In this document: piece after piece, positions 41,635-50,291 of the stretch
How the letters are laid out: each line of letters begins with the position of its first letter
Numbering within the stretch: the stretch's first letter is position 1
Assembly: GCA_036841525.1 (NCBI GenBank)
Contig: DAITVZ010000012.1
Location: 1 to 64,000, forward strand
Reading direction: 5' to 3'
Source of the DNA: JAAYEA01 sp012689325
GTDB lineage: Bacteria; Chloroflexota; Anaerolineae; JAAYEA01
DNA: 64,000 nucleotides
Program-made: the position numbers and the translations under genes
The notes under the pieces: generated by a model
What the model was told of the DNA's origin: nothing
Database searches by the model: none
What the model saw: the letters and a program-made list of their open reading frames with translations, nothing else

Positions 41635-42481
41635 TCGGCGTCACGGCAGCACGCTCCTGCTGCTTTCACCCTTGGTGATTTACATGGCCCTGGTCTTTGC
41701 GGTGCCCGTGGGCTTTCAGGTCGCCTTTGCCTTCTGGCGGCGCGAGTTGTACAAGGGCGTGCTGTGGAGGCCCGTGCCCGCCTTCACTCTGGAAAACTTT
41801 GTCCGGGCCTTCACAGAGCTCGAGTATGTGAAAAGCCTGGGCTGGACGGTAGGCGTGGCCCTTTTCACCTCGGTTGTGGCGCTGGCCCTGGCCCTGCCAG
41901 TGGCCTATTTTCTCGCCCGCTACAAACCCTGGGGCGGCGCCTTTATCGAGCTATCGTTCCTCCTGCCGATCTTTGGCGACATCTTTACCATCTATGCCCT
42001 GTCCTACGCCTTCACTCCAACAGGGCCCGTCAACTGGGTGCTGATGAACCTTGGCTTGATTTCGGAGCCCCTGCGACTCCAGCAGTCGCCGGCCATGGTG
42101 ATTGTCTGGATGTGCCTCCCCACCTTGATGGTGCTGCTGATCCGCAGCGCCATCGCCGGCGTGGACGTGATGTACGAGGAGGCGTCGCAGGTCATGGGCG
42201 CGAGCTGGCTTAGAACCTTCTTCAAGGTCACCATCCCGCTGGCCAAGAAGGGCATCATGGGCGCCTTGCTGTTGACTGTATCGAGCGCGGTGGGCGCCTA
42301 CACCCTGCCGCTGATCCTGGTCGGCCCCTACAATATCTGGCTGGCCAACAAGATCACCAAAGAGGTGGACCCCTACTTTAACTATCCCATGGCCTCAGCC
42401 CTGGGCGTGATCCTGACCGCCCTCTGCGCAGTGCTGATGTACCTGTACCTGCGCACGCAAGAAGAAAGGAGGGCAGCATGA
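41540..42481 (+). CDS. ABC transporter permease (PotB/MalF-like)
   Basis: 313 aa from ATG 41540, or 289 aa from the duplicated start ATG 41612; both have GGAGG upstream. The shorter form begins directly with the usual cytoplasmic tail and first helix (LLLLSPLVIYMALVFAVPVGF). The longer one adds an extra hydrophobic segment LFLLLLVVVTIVLA. The EAA loop that docks on the ATPase is YEEASQVMGASWLRTFFKVTIPLA. It shares an ATGA overlap with the second permease. Confidence 0.9.
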   Translation: MDRVKLFLLLLVVVTIVLAEANPIMNRVKQFLRRHGSTLLLLSPLVIYMALVFAVPVGFQVAFAFWRRELYKGVLWRPVPAFTLENFVRAFTELEYVKSLGWTVGVALFTSVVALALALPVAYFLARYKPWGGAFIELSFLLPIFGDIFTIYALSYAFTPTGPVNWVLMNLGLISEPLRLQQSPAMVIVWMCLPTLMVLLIRSAIAGVDVMYEEASQVMGASWLRTFFKVTIPLAKKGIMGALLLTVSSAVGAYTLPLILVGPYNIWLANKITKEVDPYFNYPMASALGVILTALCAVLMYLYLRTQEERRAA

Positions 42482-43275
42482 AACTACCTCGCGCGCTGCG
42501 GATCATCCTCAATATCTATGCGCTGGCTCTGGCCGTGATCCTGCTCTGGCCCGTGTTGCAGATGGTGATGACCGCCTTTTCCACCGATCCCACCTTTCCG
42601 CCCCAGCATTTCTCGCTGTACGGCTTCCGGGAGGTGCTGTGGTCCAGCTTTTTCAAGACGTTGCGGTTTAGCCTCAAGCTGGCCTTGTGGGTATCTCTGC
42701 TGTTGCTGGTGATCTGCTTGCCGGCGGCTTATGCCATGGAGCGGCGCTATTTCGCCGGGCGCAGCCTGATGGCGGTGCTCATCTTTGTGCCCACGATCTT
42801 TCCGGCCGTGACCTATGTCTCGGCCATCGCCGTATACGTGTTCGTCTTTTTCCTCAGGCAGCGCGGCTCCTTTCCCGTCGTCGTGGTGGCCACGGCCATG
42901 AGCGCCATCCCGCTGGTGGTGCGCTCCATCCAAGCCTCCATCGCCACCACCGATCCGGTCTATGAGGAGGCCGCGCTGATCATGGGCGCAAACCCCTTGA
43001 AGGCGTTCGCCAAGATCACCCTGCCGCTCATCGCGCCGGGCCTGCTCACGGCGGCCATGATCGCCTTCACCTCCGCCACCATGGCCTTCACCGGCCCCCA
43101 GCTCTTGGGATCGAAAGAGCAGACGGTCTCCATGTTCGTCTACGACGACATGGGCAAGGTCGGCTTTACGAGCTATATCGCCGTAGAGATCCTGGTCATG
43201 CAAGCGGTGGTGCTGGGCGTGGTGCAAACGCTATATTTCGTCTTCCGCAAGCAATTCCGCGGCCTATTCGTCTAG
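42478..43275 (+). CDS. ABC transporter permease (PotC-like)
   Basis: 265 aa, ATG 42478 overlapping the previous stop. Six membrane helices are visible, the first at residues 9-30. The EAA motif is YEEAALIMGANPLKAFAKITLPLI near residue 160. Together with the upstream permease it forms the membrane channel of the importer. It is followed after 12 bp by the ATPase gene. Confidence 0.92.
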   Translation: MKLPRALRIILNIYALALAVILLWPVLQMVMTAFSTDPTFPPQHFSLYGFREVLWSSFFKTLRFSLKLALWVSLLLLVICLPAAYAMERRYFAGRSLMAVLIFVPTIFPAVTYVSAIAVYVFVFFLRQRGSFPVVVVATAMSAIPLVVRSIQASIATTDPVYEEAALIMGANPLKAFAKITLPLIAPGLLTAAMIAFTSATMAFTGPQLLGSKEQTVSMFVYDDMGKVGFTSYIAVEILVMQAVVLGVVQTLYFVFRKQFRGLFV

Positions 43276-43287
43276 GGGAGTGGAGCG

Positions 43288-44397
43288 ATGGCAAACGTAC
43301 GAGTCGAAGGCCTGACCAAACGCTACGGCCAGGTGGTGGCCGTGAACAATGTGGACGTGGAGATCAAGGAAGGCTCGCTGACCGCCATCCTGGGGCCCTC
43401 GGGGTGCGGCAAGACCACCTTGCTGCGCTGCATCGCTGGCCTGCTCACGCCGGACGCCGGGAAGGTGTTCATCGGCAAGGAGGACGTCACCAACGTGCCG
43501 CCCTTCAAGCGCAACCTGGGCATGGTCTTTCAGCGCCCCTCCATGTTCCCGCACATGACCGCCTACAAGAACATCGCCTGGGCGCTGCAACTGCGCGGCT
43601 GGCCCAAGGACAAGATCAGCAGCCGGGTCACCGAGATGCTCAAGTTGGTGCACCTGGAGGGCATGGAGGAACGCGCCTTTAGCCAGCTTTCCGGCGGGCA
43701 AGCCCAGCGCGTGGTGATCGCCCGCGCCCTGGCCCCCCAGCCGGACATCCTCTTGCTGGACGAGCCGCTCAGCTCGCTGGACGCCAAGCTGCGCGACCAG
43801 TTGAAGTTTGAAATCGCCGAGATCCACCGCAAGACCGGCTGCACCACCATCATGGTGACCCACGACCAGTCCGAGGCGCTCACCGTCGCCAACAACGTCT
43901 TGCTCATGTTCGAGGGCAAGATCGTCCAAGAGGGCGACCCGTTGGATGTCTATCGCAACCCCAAGACGCTCTTTAGCGCCGATTTCATCGGCACCAACAA
44001 CATGATGCCCGCCAAGGTCGTGGAAGTGGGCGCTGATAAAGCCATCGTCCAATTGGACGGGGCGACCACGCGGCTGGAGGCCGTCAGCTTTCCAGCAGAT
44101 ATCCGCGAGGGCACGCCGGTGTGGGCTTGCGTGCGCGCCGACGACGTGGATATCGTCGACGCGAACGAACGGAATCGCTATAGCAACGTGGCCGAAGTGG
44201 ACGTGCAGCGCTCCTCCCTCACCGGCGGCATGGTCATCGTGGAAGGCAAGCTCAAGGGCATCCCCTTCCGCATCCACGCCGGCGGCAGTGGCCGTTTCGA
44301 GCTACTGGACGTGGCGGGCTCCACCATCTCTTGCGCCATGCCCAACGTCTCGCTGATCCATCGCGATCAGGACGATTCGGTGCTCAAGGCACAATAG
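43288..44397 (+). CDS. ABC transporter ATP-binding protein (PotA/UgpC-like)
   Basis: 369 aa. Walker A is GPSGCGKTT at residues 36-44, the signature LSGGQAQRV is near 134, Walker B ILLLDEPLSSLD follows, and the switch His is in MVTHDQSEAL. The C-terminal third is a TOBE domain, as in importers of sugars, polyamines and glycerol-3-phosphate. It is the last gene of the operon, 14 bp before a strong terminator. Confidence 0.94.
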   Translation: MANVRVEGLTKRYGQVVAVNNVDVEIKEGSLTAILGPSGCGKTTLLRCIAGLLTPDAGKVFIGKEDVTNVPPFKRNLGMVFQRPSMFPHMTAYKNIAWALQLRGWPKDKISSRVTEMLKLVHLEGMEERAFSQLSGGQAQRVVIARALAPQPDILLLDEPLSSLDAKLRDQLKFEIAEIHRKTGCTTIMVTHDQSEALTVANNVLLMFEGKIVQEGDPLDVYRNPKTLFSADFIGTNNMMPAKVVEVGADKAIVQLDGATTRLEAVSFPADIREGTPVWACVRADDVDIVDANERNRYSNVAEVDVQRSSLTGGMVIVEGKLKGIPFRIHAGGSGRFELLDVAGSTISCAMPNVSLIHRDQDDSVLKAQ

Positions 44398-44411
44398 GCG
44401 CTGCAGAAAGC

Positions 44412-44449
44412 AAGACCCTAAAGGTTTCAGAAACCTTTAGGGTCTTTTT
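44412..44449. terminator. Shared terminator of two convergent operons
   Basis: AAGACCCTAAAGGTTT (44412-44427), loop CAG, AAACCTTTAGGGTCTT (44431-44446), then TTT: a perfect 16-bp stem. The PHP gene of the opposite strand stops 5 bp further on, and in that direction the stem is followed by GCTTTC, so it serves mainly the ABC operon and plausibly both. Confidence 0.92.
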
Positions 44450-44454
44450 CGTCT

Positions 44455-45468
44455 CTAGGACAAGTAGATCGGGTTGGTCCAGGCCTTGTTGCCCTCGGCG
44501 TCCATGCACTCGCCGCGGAGGTAACGCTCCTTGCCGTTGAGGCGGTACTCGGCCTCGGTGACCGTCTGGCCGGGCGCGGCGCGGCGCTGGGTGCCCCACT
44601 GGGTATGCCCCACAAAGTTGATCACCTGCGCGGGGGAGCACTTCAAATAGGCCACGCCGTTCTCGATGCGATAGTCGAGGATCTCGGGCCCGCTGGACGA
44701 GTAGAACTGGCCCTGGCGCAGCGCGGCCAGGATGCTGGTTTCATCCAGCTTTTGTGACTTGACCATGACCCAGCCGCCAAAGGTGTCGTAATAGGGCCGC
44801 CCTGGCTCGCTGATCCAATGGGTGTCGTCCACCGCCAGGCCCCACCAGCGCTTCCCGCGGACCAGCACGTCGTCCCAATGCACCGCGGCCAGCCCCTTGC
44901 CGTGATCGGTCATGGAGCTGGTGTTATAAACCTCCAGCCCAATGAGCTTGTCCAGCGGCAGCAGCTCGCTATAGACCATCCCCGACCAGTAGGTGTGCGC
45001 GACAAAGATGGTCGCCCCGGCCGCCGCCCAGGCGTCGATGGCCTCCTGGATCGGCGTCTCGTGGGAGAGCGTCAAGTTTTGGCGCACGCCCAGCACCACG
45101 ATGTGGTAGCTCTGGCCCAGCTCGTTGCGATCGTAGGTCCATTCCACCGAGGGGATGTTGAGAAAGGTCTTGTCGCTGAGGGCCGAGAGGTCCGTGATGA
45201 CGTTGTGATCGGTGAGGGCGAGAAAGTCATAGCCCCGCTCGCGGTGGGCCTTCATCACCTCTTCGGGCGAGAGCTTGCCGTCGGAGCGGGTGCTATGCAC
45301 ATGCACGGCCCCCTTGTACCACTGGCCCGGCGCGGCGAAGGGATTGGCCTGGACGTCTGCGGCCGGCTTCTGACCCGGCGAAACCGCCCGCCAGCAGCTC
45401 AACAACAGCGACCCGGCGGCCAGGGCCGCGCTTCCCAACAGGCATTGACGACGACTGATGCGCTTCAC
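44455..45468 (-). CDS. PHP-domain metallohydrolase, Tat-type lipoprotein (CehA/McbA-like)
   Basis: 337 aa from GTG 45468, which has AAGGAGAG upstream. The N-terminus ISRRQCLLGSAALAAG carries a twin-Arg pair (6-7) and a lipobox LLSC with Cys25, so it is exported and lipid-anchored. The PHP motifs are AVHVHSTRSDGKLSPEE and DFLALTDHNVITD, with further metal ligands in IFVAHTYWSG and LAVDDTHW. PHP enzymes hydrolyse phosphoesters or carbamates. As the last gene of the glycerophosphate operon it may act on an extracytoplasmic phosphoester. Reaction unknown. Confidence 0.85.
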   Translation of the reverse strand: MKRISRRQCLLGSAALAAGSLLLSCWRAVSPGQKPAADVQANPFAAPGQWYKGAVHVHSTRSDGKLSPEEVMKAHRERGYDFLALTDHNVITDLSALSDKTFLNIPSVEWTYDRNELGQSYHIVVLGVRQNLTLSHETPIQEAIDAWAAAGATIFVAHTYWSGMVYSELLPLDKLIGLEVYNTSSMTDHGKGLAAVHWDDVLVRGKRWWGLAVDDTHWISEPGRPYYDTFGGWVMVKSQKLDETSILAALRQGQFYSSSGPEILDYRIENGVAYLKCSPAQVINFVGHTQWGTQRRAAPGQTVTEAEYRLNGKERYLRGECMDAEGNKAWTNPIYLS

Positions 45469-45479
45469 GGCACTCTCCT

Positions 45480-46295
45480 TTATAGACAAGATTGCAGGGC
45501 GCGGTTCATCCACGCCCAACCCTCGGCCAAGAGCCTGGTCTGCTCCGGCAAATCGGTCAACTCGAGCATCAGGCAGCCAGCGAAGCGATGGCGGCGCAAC
45601 AGGGCAAAGAGGCTCTCCCAGTGGATGCTCCCCTGCGGCGGCGGCAGGTGCTGATCGCCGCTGCGGTCGTTATCGGAGAGGTGGACCAGCACCACCTCCT
45701 TGGGCACGTCGCTGACGGCGGCCATGTCCTCCGGCTGGATGTGGGCGTGACCCGTATCGAAGCAGGCCTGTAACGTCGGTTCGCCGGCGAAGTGGCGGTA
45801 GAGCGACCACATGGCGGGGTTATTGCCGCCGAGCTCGTAGGGCGGCGGGTTCTCCAGCGCCACGGTGATCCCGCGCGGCGCGGCGTAGGCGATCACCTGG
45901 GCGAGGCTCTCCCGGGAGAGGCGCAACTGCTCCTCCTCGGCCAGGCCCCGCGCCGGGTCGGCGCCGGGGTGCACCACCAAGACGCGCCCGCCCAACGCCA
46001 GCAGGGCGTCGGCGGCGCGGCAGGCCGCTTCCACCGAGGCGCGGCGCTGCACCTCATCCACGGCGGCGATGTCCTGCCCCGGCGCCCAAGGGGCGTGCAC
46101 GGAATAGACGCTCAGCCCCAGCCCGCGGGCCGCCGCGGCGATCTCGCCCACATGGCGCTGGTCCTGCCACTCGAAATGCCCCGGCGCCGCAAAGACCTCC
46201 AGCACACGGAAACCCGCCGCCCGGATCAGGCGCAATGGCGCCGCCGAGAGGAGCTGGTTGCCAAAGAGCTGGGTGGAGACGCCGATCTGGATCAT
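45480..46295 (-). CDS. Sugar phosphate isomerase/epimerase family (xylose isomerase-like TIM barrel)
   Basis: 271 aa, ATG 46295. The frame begins IQIGVSTQLFGNQLL and has the barrel motifs RVLEVFAAPGHFEW, LSVYSVHAPW, GRVLVVHPGAD and ITVALENPPP. ACFDTGHAHIQPEDM supplies the metal ligands Asp and His, as in the AP-endonuclease-2/xylose-isomerase-like superfamily. Substrate unknown. It begins 2 bp after the glycerophosphodiesterase stop and ends 11 bp before the PHP start, so it is tightly inside the operon. Confidence 0.88.
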   Translation of the reverse strand: MIQIGVSTQLFGNQLLSAAPLRLIRAAGFRVLEVFAAPGHFEWQDQRHVGEIAAAARGLGLSVYSVHAPWAPGQDIAAVDEVQRRASVEAACRAADALLALGGRVLVVHPGADPARGLAEEEQLRLSRESLAQVIAYAAPRGITVALENPPPYELGGNNPAMWSLYRHFAGEPTLQACFDTGHAHIQPEDMAAVSDVPKEVVLVHLSDNDRSGDQHLPPPQGSIHWESLFALLRRHRFAGCLMLELTDLPEQTRLLAEGWAWMNRALQSCL

Positions 46296-46297
46296 GG

Positions 46298-47050
46298 CTA
46301 CGCCCCTTCCGCCAGCACCTGCCGCAGCAGGTCCGGCCGGTCGGTCATGATGCCGTCCGGGCGCAGGGCGGCGACGCGGCGCATCTCGGTCGGGTCGTTC
46401 ACCGTCCAGGCCCAGACGTTAAAGCCGTGTTCGCGCGCCTCGTCCAGGATCTCGGGGGCCAGGGCGCGATAGTTGTGGAGCATAAAGTTCGCCCCGCAGC
46501 GCAAGACCTGCTGGCAGAGCTCCCAAGGGGTATAGGTGCCATCTTGCTTGTCCGGGTCCAGGGCGATGGAGAGGCAAGGCTCCATGACCTTGACGGCCTG
46601 CACGCACTCTGGGCTAAAGGAGGTGATCACGGCGGGCCGGATATAGTCGAGGCGCTGCAAGAGGTCCACCGTGCCCACGGCCGTGCGACGGTATTCGCGA
46701 ACCGAATCGCCCTTGATCTCGATGCAGAGGCGGATGGGCTGCTGGCGCGCCCAGAGAACGGTCTCCTCCAGCGTGGGGATGCGCTGCCCGGCGAACTGCG
46801 GGCCAAAGCGGGCGCCGGCATCCAGCGCCTTCACCTGCGCCAGCGACATCTCGATGATGGCGCCGTGGCCGTTGGTGTAGCGGTCCACGGTGGTATCATG
46901 GCTGACCACCGCCACGCCGTCGGCGGTGGTGACGACGTCGATCTCGATCCAATCGGCGCCCTCCGCCACGGCGCGCTCAAAGGCGGCCAGCGTGTTGGAG
47001 GGGGCCAGGCCCGAGGCCCCTTGGTGCGCGATGTTGTACGGTCGTCGCAT
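46298..47050 (-). CDS. Glycerophosphodiester phosphodiesterase
   Basis: Hydrolyses glycerophosphodiesters to glycerol-3-phosphate and an alcohol. 250 aa, ATG 47050, no signal peptide (UgpQ type). The catalytic His9 is in AHQGASGLAPSNT, metal ligands Glu36 and Asp38 in WIEIDV, His51 in VVSHD, and a further Glu in LCIEIKG. Two usual motif residues differ: HRG reads HQG, and PENT reads PSNT. It feeds glycerol-3-phosphate to the dehydrogenase genes upstream in the same operon. Confidence 0.92.
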   Translation of the reverse strand: MRRPYNIAHQGASGLAPSNTLAAFERAVAEGADWIEIDVVTTADGVAVVSHDTTVDRYTNGHGAIIEMSLAQVKALDAGARFGPQFAGQRIPTLEETVLWARQQPIRLCIEIKGDSVREYRRTAVGTVDLLQRLDYIRPAVITSFSPECVQAVKVMEPCLSIALDPDKQDGTYTPWELCQQVLRCGANFMLHNYRALAPEILDEAREHGFNVWAWTVNDPTEMRRVAALRPDGIMTDRPDLLRQVLAEGA

Positions 47051-47061
47051 GGCGTCCTCCC

Positions 47062-47421
47062 TCAGGCGCTGGGCGGCGTGGCCGCGGCCGTGGCCACCAG
47101 CGCCGTGCCTTGCCCATCGATATCCGCCACCACCACCTGGCCCGGCTCCACCCGGTGATCAATGACCAGAGCGGCCAGTCGCGCCGGAACCTCGCGCAGC
47201 AGCTTTTTGTCGATGGGCGCGGCGGAGCGCACCGGCAGCGGGCGGCCCCAGGCCGTGGCCAGGGTCGTGGTCAGCACCCGGCGCGGCGCGGTGGCCTCCT
47301 GCAGCGCATAGTCGCGCCCACGCTTGCACGAGACGCCCTCGATCTTGAGCTCGCCGCTATCCTCTCGGCAGACCTGGGCGCGGCAGCCCAGCGGGCAAAC
47401 GATGCAAAGATACTCGGCCAA
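47062..47421 (-). CDS. DUF1667 domain protein
   Basis: 119 aa, ATG 47421 with AAGGAGG upstream. The N-terminus YLCIVCPLGCRAQVC and later VSCKRGRDYALQEATAPRRVLTTTL are typical of DUF1667, with Cys residues that probably bind metal. The family is regularly found with a GlpA-like dehydrogenase and an FAD oxidoreductase, as here, and probably forms part of that complex, similar in role to GlpC but much smaller. It lies 11 bp before the phosphodiesterase start. Confidence 0.9.
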   Translation of the reverse strand: MAEYLCIVCPLGCRAQVCREDSGELKIEGVSCKRGRDYALQEATAPRRVLTTTLATAWGRPLPVRSAAPIDKKLLREVPARLAALVIDHRVEPGQVVVADIDGQGTALVATAAATPPSA

Positions 47422-47440
47422 AGCGGCCTCCTTTCCAAGA

Positions 47441-48697
47441 TCAGGCGCAGAACGGCTCGCCCGCGGCAGTCAGGCGCAGGGGCGCGGTTTCCTGAGCGAA
47501 CACCTCGCGCTGCACCGTCCATTTGACCATCTCGCCGGGGACCAACACGCGCTCGCGGCGGCGCAGCAGGCGGCGCTCGCCGCTCCAGAGCCCCAGCTCC
47601 ACGTCGCGCATCGGCTCGCGGACGCGGCAGGAAAAGGTCACCGGCCCCGGCTCGCCGCGGGGGTCCACCTGCTGGGGCACCGCATAGCGCACGCCGTCGC
47701 CGGGGAGGACGTCCAGCGCCGCCACCGGCTCCTGCTGCTCGCCCAAGGCATACGCCGCCGCCTGCTTGCCGACGTCGTGAGCCTCCAGGCTCACCCAGTC
47801 GGCCAGGTCGGAGACGTGGAGGCTATTGCCGGCGGCATAGACGCCTGGCTGCGAGGTCTGGAAGCGATCGTTCACCCGCGGCCCGCCGGTGAGCGGGTCC
47901 AAGGTGACGCCGGAGGAGCGGGCCAGCTCGTTTTCGGGGATCAGTCCGACGGCCAGCATCAGCAGGTCGCACTCGACGATCTCGGTCTGGCCCGTCTCCA
48001 GGTGGGTCACCTCGACGGCCTCCAGGCGCGGGCTGCCGATGATGCGCGTCACGGTGCTGCGCAATTGCAGCGGGATATCATAGTCGTGCAGGCACTGCAC
48101 CACGTTGCGGGGCAATCCGGCGGCGTAGGGCAGGATCTCGGCCACCCGCAGCACCTCGGCCCCTTCCAGGGTCAGGCGGCGCGCCATGATCAGGCCGATA
48201 TCGCCGGAGCCCAGCACCACCACCCGCCGCCCGGGGAGGTAGCCGTTGATGTTGACCAACCGCTGCGCCGTGCCGGCGGTGAGGATGCCGGCGGGCCGGG
48301 CCCCGGGGATCGCCAGGTTGCCCCGCGTGCGCTCGCGGCAGCCGTTGGTGAGAACGGTGGCTTTCGGCTTGAGCTGCTGGCGGCCGGCGCTGGCGTTAAA
48401 GCAGGTGAGGGCGCCATCGGCCGAGATCGCGGTCACCATGCTGCGCGGCTGATAGTCGATGCCCGTCGCCATCACCTGCCGCCAGAAGCGGTCGGCGTAC
48501 TCCGGGCCGGTCAGATCGGTATCAAAGTATTGCAGGCCAAAGCCGTTGTGGATGCACTGCTTGAGGATGCCGCCGGGCTCCTCCTCGCGGTCTAGCAAGA
48601 GCACGTGCTTGGCGCCGCGCTCCCAGGCGCCCAGTGCGGCCGCCAAACCACCAGGCCCAGCCCCAATCACGGCCACGTCGATGTCGTCTCGAATCAC
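47441..48697 (-). CDS. FAD/NAD(P)-dependent oxidoreductase, subunit of GlpA-like complex
   Basis: 418 aa, ATG 48697. FAD-binding opening DVAVIGAGPGGLAAALGAWERG, a second dinucleotide motif VVVLGSGDIGLIMARRL, and the terminal GVYAAGNSLHVSD show a two-dinucleotide-domain flavoprotein. It follows the GlpA-like gene by 13 bp and precedes DUF1667 by 19 bp. This trio is known from Thermotoga and Firmicutes near glpK. It probably passes electrons from glycerol-3-phosphate oxidation to another acceptor. Confidence 0.9.
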   Translation of the reverse strand: MIRDDIDVAVIGAGPGGLAAALGAWERGAKHVLLLDREEEPGGILKQCIHNGFGLQYFDTDLTGPEYADRFWRQVMATGIDYQPRSMVTAISADGALTCFNASAGRQQLKPKATVLTNGCRERTRGNLAIPGARPAGILTAGTAQRLVNINGYLPGRRVVVLGSGDIGLIMARRLTLEGAEVLRVAEILPYAAGLPRNVVQCLHDYDIPLQLRSTVTRIIGSPRLEAVEVTHLETGQTEIVECDLLMLAVGLIPENELARSSGVTLDPLTGGPRVNDRFQTSQPGVYAAGNSLHVSDLADWVSLEAHDVGKQAAAYALGEQQEPVAALDVLPGDGVRYAVPQQVDPRGEPGPVTFSCRVREPMRDVELGLWSGERRLLRRRERVLVPGEMVKWTVQREVFAQETAPLRLTAAGEPFCA

Positions 48698-48710
48698 GGG
48701 AATCCCTCCG

Positions 48711-50192
48711 CTAGTTGTCCTGAGGCTTGCTGGTCCAGGCCGCCTTGTTGCGCTGCGTCACGATCTCGGCGCCAGGGCCCGATTTGGCGATGCCGGAGAG
48801 GTCGCGGCCCAGCTCGCGCGCCAGGATCTCGAGCACCCGCGGGCCGCAAAAGCCGCCCTGGCAGCGCCCCGCGCCAGGGCGCAGGCGGCGCTTGATGCCG
48901 TCCAGCGTGGTGGCCGGGATCGGCGCGTGGATCGCCTGCACGATCTCGGCCTCGCTCACCTGCTCGCAGCGGCAGACCAGGTGGCCATAGCGAGGGTCGT
49001 GGCGGCATAGCTCCTCGGCCTCCGCCGGCGTGGCCTCGCGGATGAGGCGGATCGCCGGGCGACGGGGCTGGTAGCCGGGGCGCGGGCGCAGGGCCAGCCC
49101 GCCCTCGGCCAGCATCTCGCCCACGCGGCGCGCGATCTCGGGCGATCCGGAAAGGCCGGTGGAGCGGATGCCCGCCGCGTGGATCAGGCGGGGGCAGCGC
49201 TCCGAGGGATGGACCTCCCAATGGCCGGTGCTGCACACGGCGCGCAGGCCGGCGTACTGGGTGATGGTGGTGCGGTAGGGGTCCAGGGCGGGGACCAGCT
49301 TGCGGGTGGCCTCCGCCACGCGCTTCATCCCGTCGGCGGTGGTGCGCGTGTCCGTCTTGTCCTGGATGTCGTCGGCGGTCGGCCCCAAGATCAGGTTGCC
49401 CTCCACCGTCGGGGCGACAAGGATGCCTTTGGAGATGGGCGTGGGCACCGGCAGAATGATGTGCCGAACCAGGGGGCCCACGGACTTGTCCAGCACAAAG
49501 AACTCGCCCTTGCGCGGCGTGATGGCAAAGCTGTCATCGCCCACCAGCGCGGCGATGGCGTCGGACGCCAGGCCCGCCGCGTTGATCACCCAGCGCGCGC
49601 GGAAGGTGCGCTGGGGCGTGGTGACCAGCATCCCGCCCTCCACCGGCTGCAGCGCGGTCACGGAGTGCTGCAAAAAGACCTCGGCGCCATTCAGCACCGC
49701 GCTTTCGGCATAGGCGATGGTCAGCAAGGCGGAGGAGGTAAAGCTTTCGCGGGGGACCAGCAAGCCGCCGCAGGTCGCAGGGTTGAGGTTGGGCTCCAGC
49801 GCGCGCACCTCGTCCACCGTGAGGCGGCGCACATCGTGGACGCCGTTGGCGTGGGCCTCGGCGAGGATGCCCTCCAAGCTGTGCAGGTCGTCGTCGCTGA
49901 GCGCCACCATGATCGCCCCGCAGCGCTGGAGGGGAACCTCCAACACGTTGCAGATCTCGTCCCAGCGGGGGTTGGAGGCCACGATGGAGGCCGACTCGAG
50001 CGTGCCCGGCTTGGAGTCAAAGCCAGTGTGGGCGATGCCGCTGTTGGCCTTGCTGGTGGCATCCGCCACATCGCTCCGCTTTTCCAGCAGGGCGAGGCGC
50101 AGATCGTACTTGGCCAGCTCCCACAGGATCGCCGCGCCAACCACCCCGCCGCCGATGACCAGGACATCGTAATCGTTCGCCATATCTGCCAT
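48711..50192 (-). CDS. GlpA-like glycerol-3-phosphate dehydrogenase with BFD [2Fe-2S] domain
   Basis: 493 aa from ATG 50192, behind CGAGGCGATC. The DAO-type FAD domain begins YDVLVIGGGVVGAAILWELAKYD, followed by SKANSGIAHTGFDSKPGT. The C-terminus has a BFD-like [2Fe-2S] domain with CRC and, after about 30 residues, CQGGFC. This layout is that of anaerobic-type glycerol-3-phosphate dehydrogenases. It is the first gene of the catabolic operon, 38 bp after the promoter. A related 2-hydroxyacid oxidase function is the main alternative. Confidence 0.88.
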   Translation of the reverse strand: MADMANDYDVLVIGGGVVGAAILWELAKYDLRLALLEKRSDVADATSKANSGIAHTGFDSKPGTLESASIVASNPRWDEICNVLEVPLQRCGAIMVALSDDDLHSLEGILAEAHANGVHDVRRLTVDEVRALEPNLNPATCGGLLVPRESFTSSALLTIAYAESAVLNGAEVFLQHSVTALQPVEGGMLVTTPQRTFRARWVINAAGLASDAIAALVGDDSFAITPRKGEFFVLDKSVGPLVRHIILPVPTPISKGILVAPTVEGNLILGPTADDIQDKTDTRTTADGMKRVAEATRKLVPALDPYRTTITQYAGLRAVCSTGHWEVHPSERCPRLIHAAGIRSTGLSGSPEIARRVGEMLAEGGLALRPRPGYQPRRPAIRLIREATPAEAEELCRHDPRYGHLVCRCEQVSEAEIVQAIHAPIPATTLDGIKRRLRPGAGRCQGGFCGPRVLEILARELGRDLSGIAKSGPGAEIVTQRNKAAWTSKPQDN

Positions 50193-50229
50193 GATCGCCT
50201 CGAAAAGCCTGGATTGGGGAAGCACAGGC

Positions 50230-50258
50230 ATTATAGCACGGTCCCGGCGCCATGGCAA
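50230..50258 (-). promoter_or_regulatory. Promoter of the GlpA-like operon
   Basis: On the minus strand, TTGCCA (50258-50253), a 17-bp spacer and TATAAT (50235-50230). Confidence 0.8.
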
Positions 50259-50264
50259 ACGCGA

Positions 50265-50280
50265 CCGCACACGTGTGCAA
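50265..50280. promoter_or_regulatory. Putative operator of the GlpA-like operon
   Basis: The core GCACACGTGTGC (50267-50278) is a perfect 12-bp palindrome. The minus-strand form TTGCACACGTGTGC shares ACGTGTGC with the site at 39811-39826. Its centre is 14.5 bp before the -35 box, exactly as at the other site. Confidence 0.6.
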
Positions 50281-50291
50281 TGCGCATCGGC

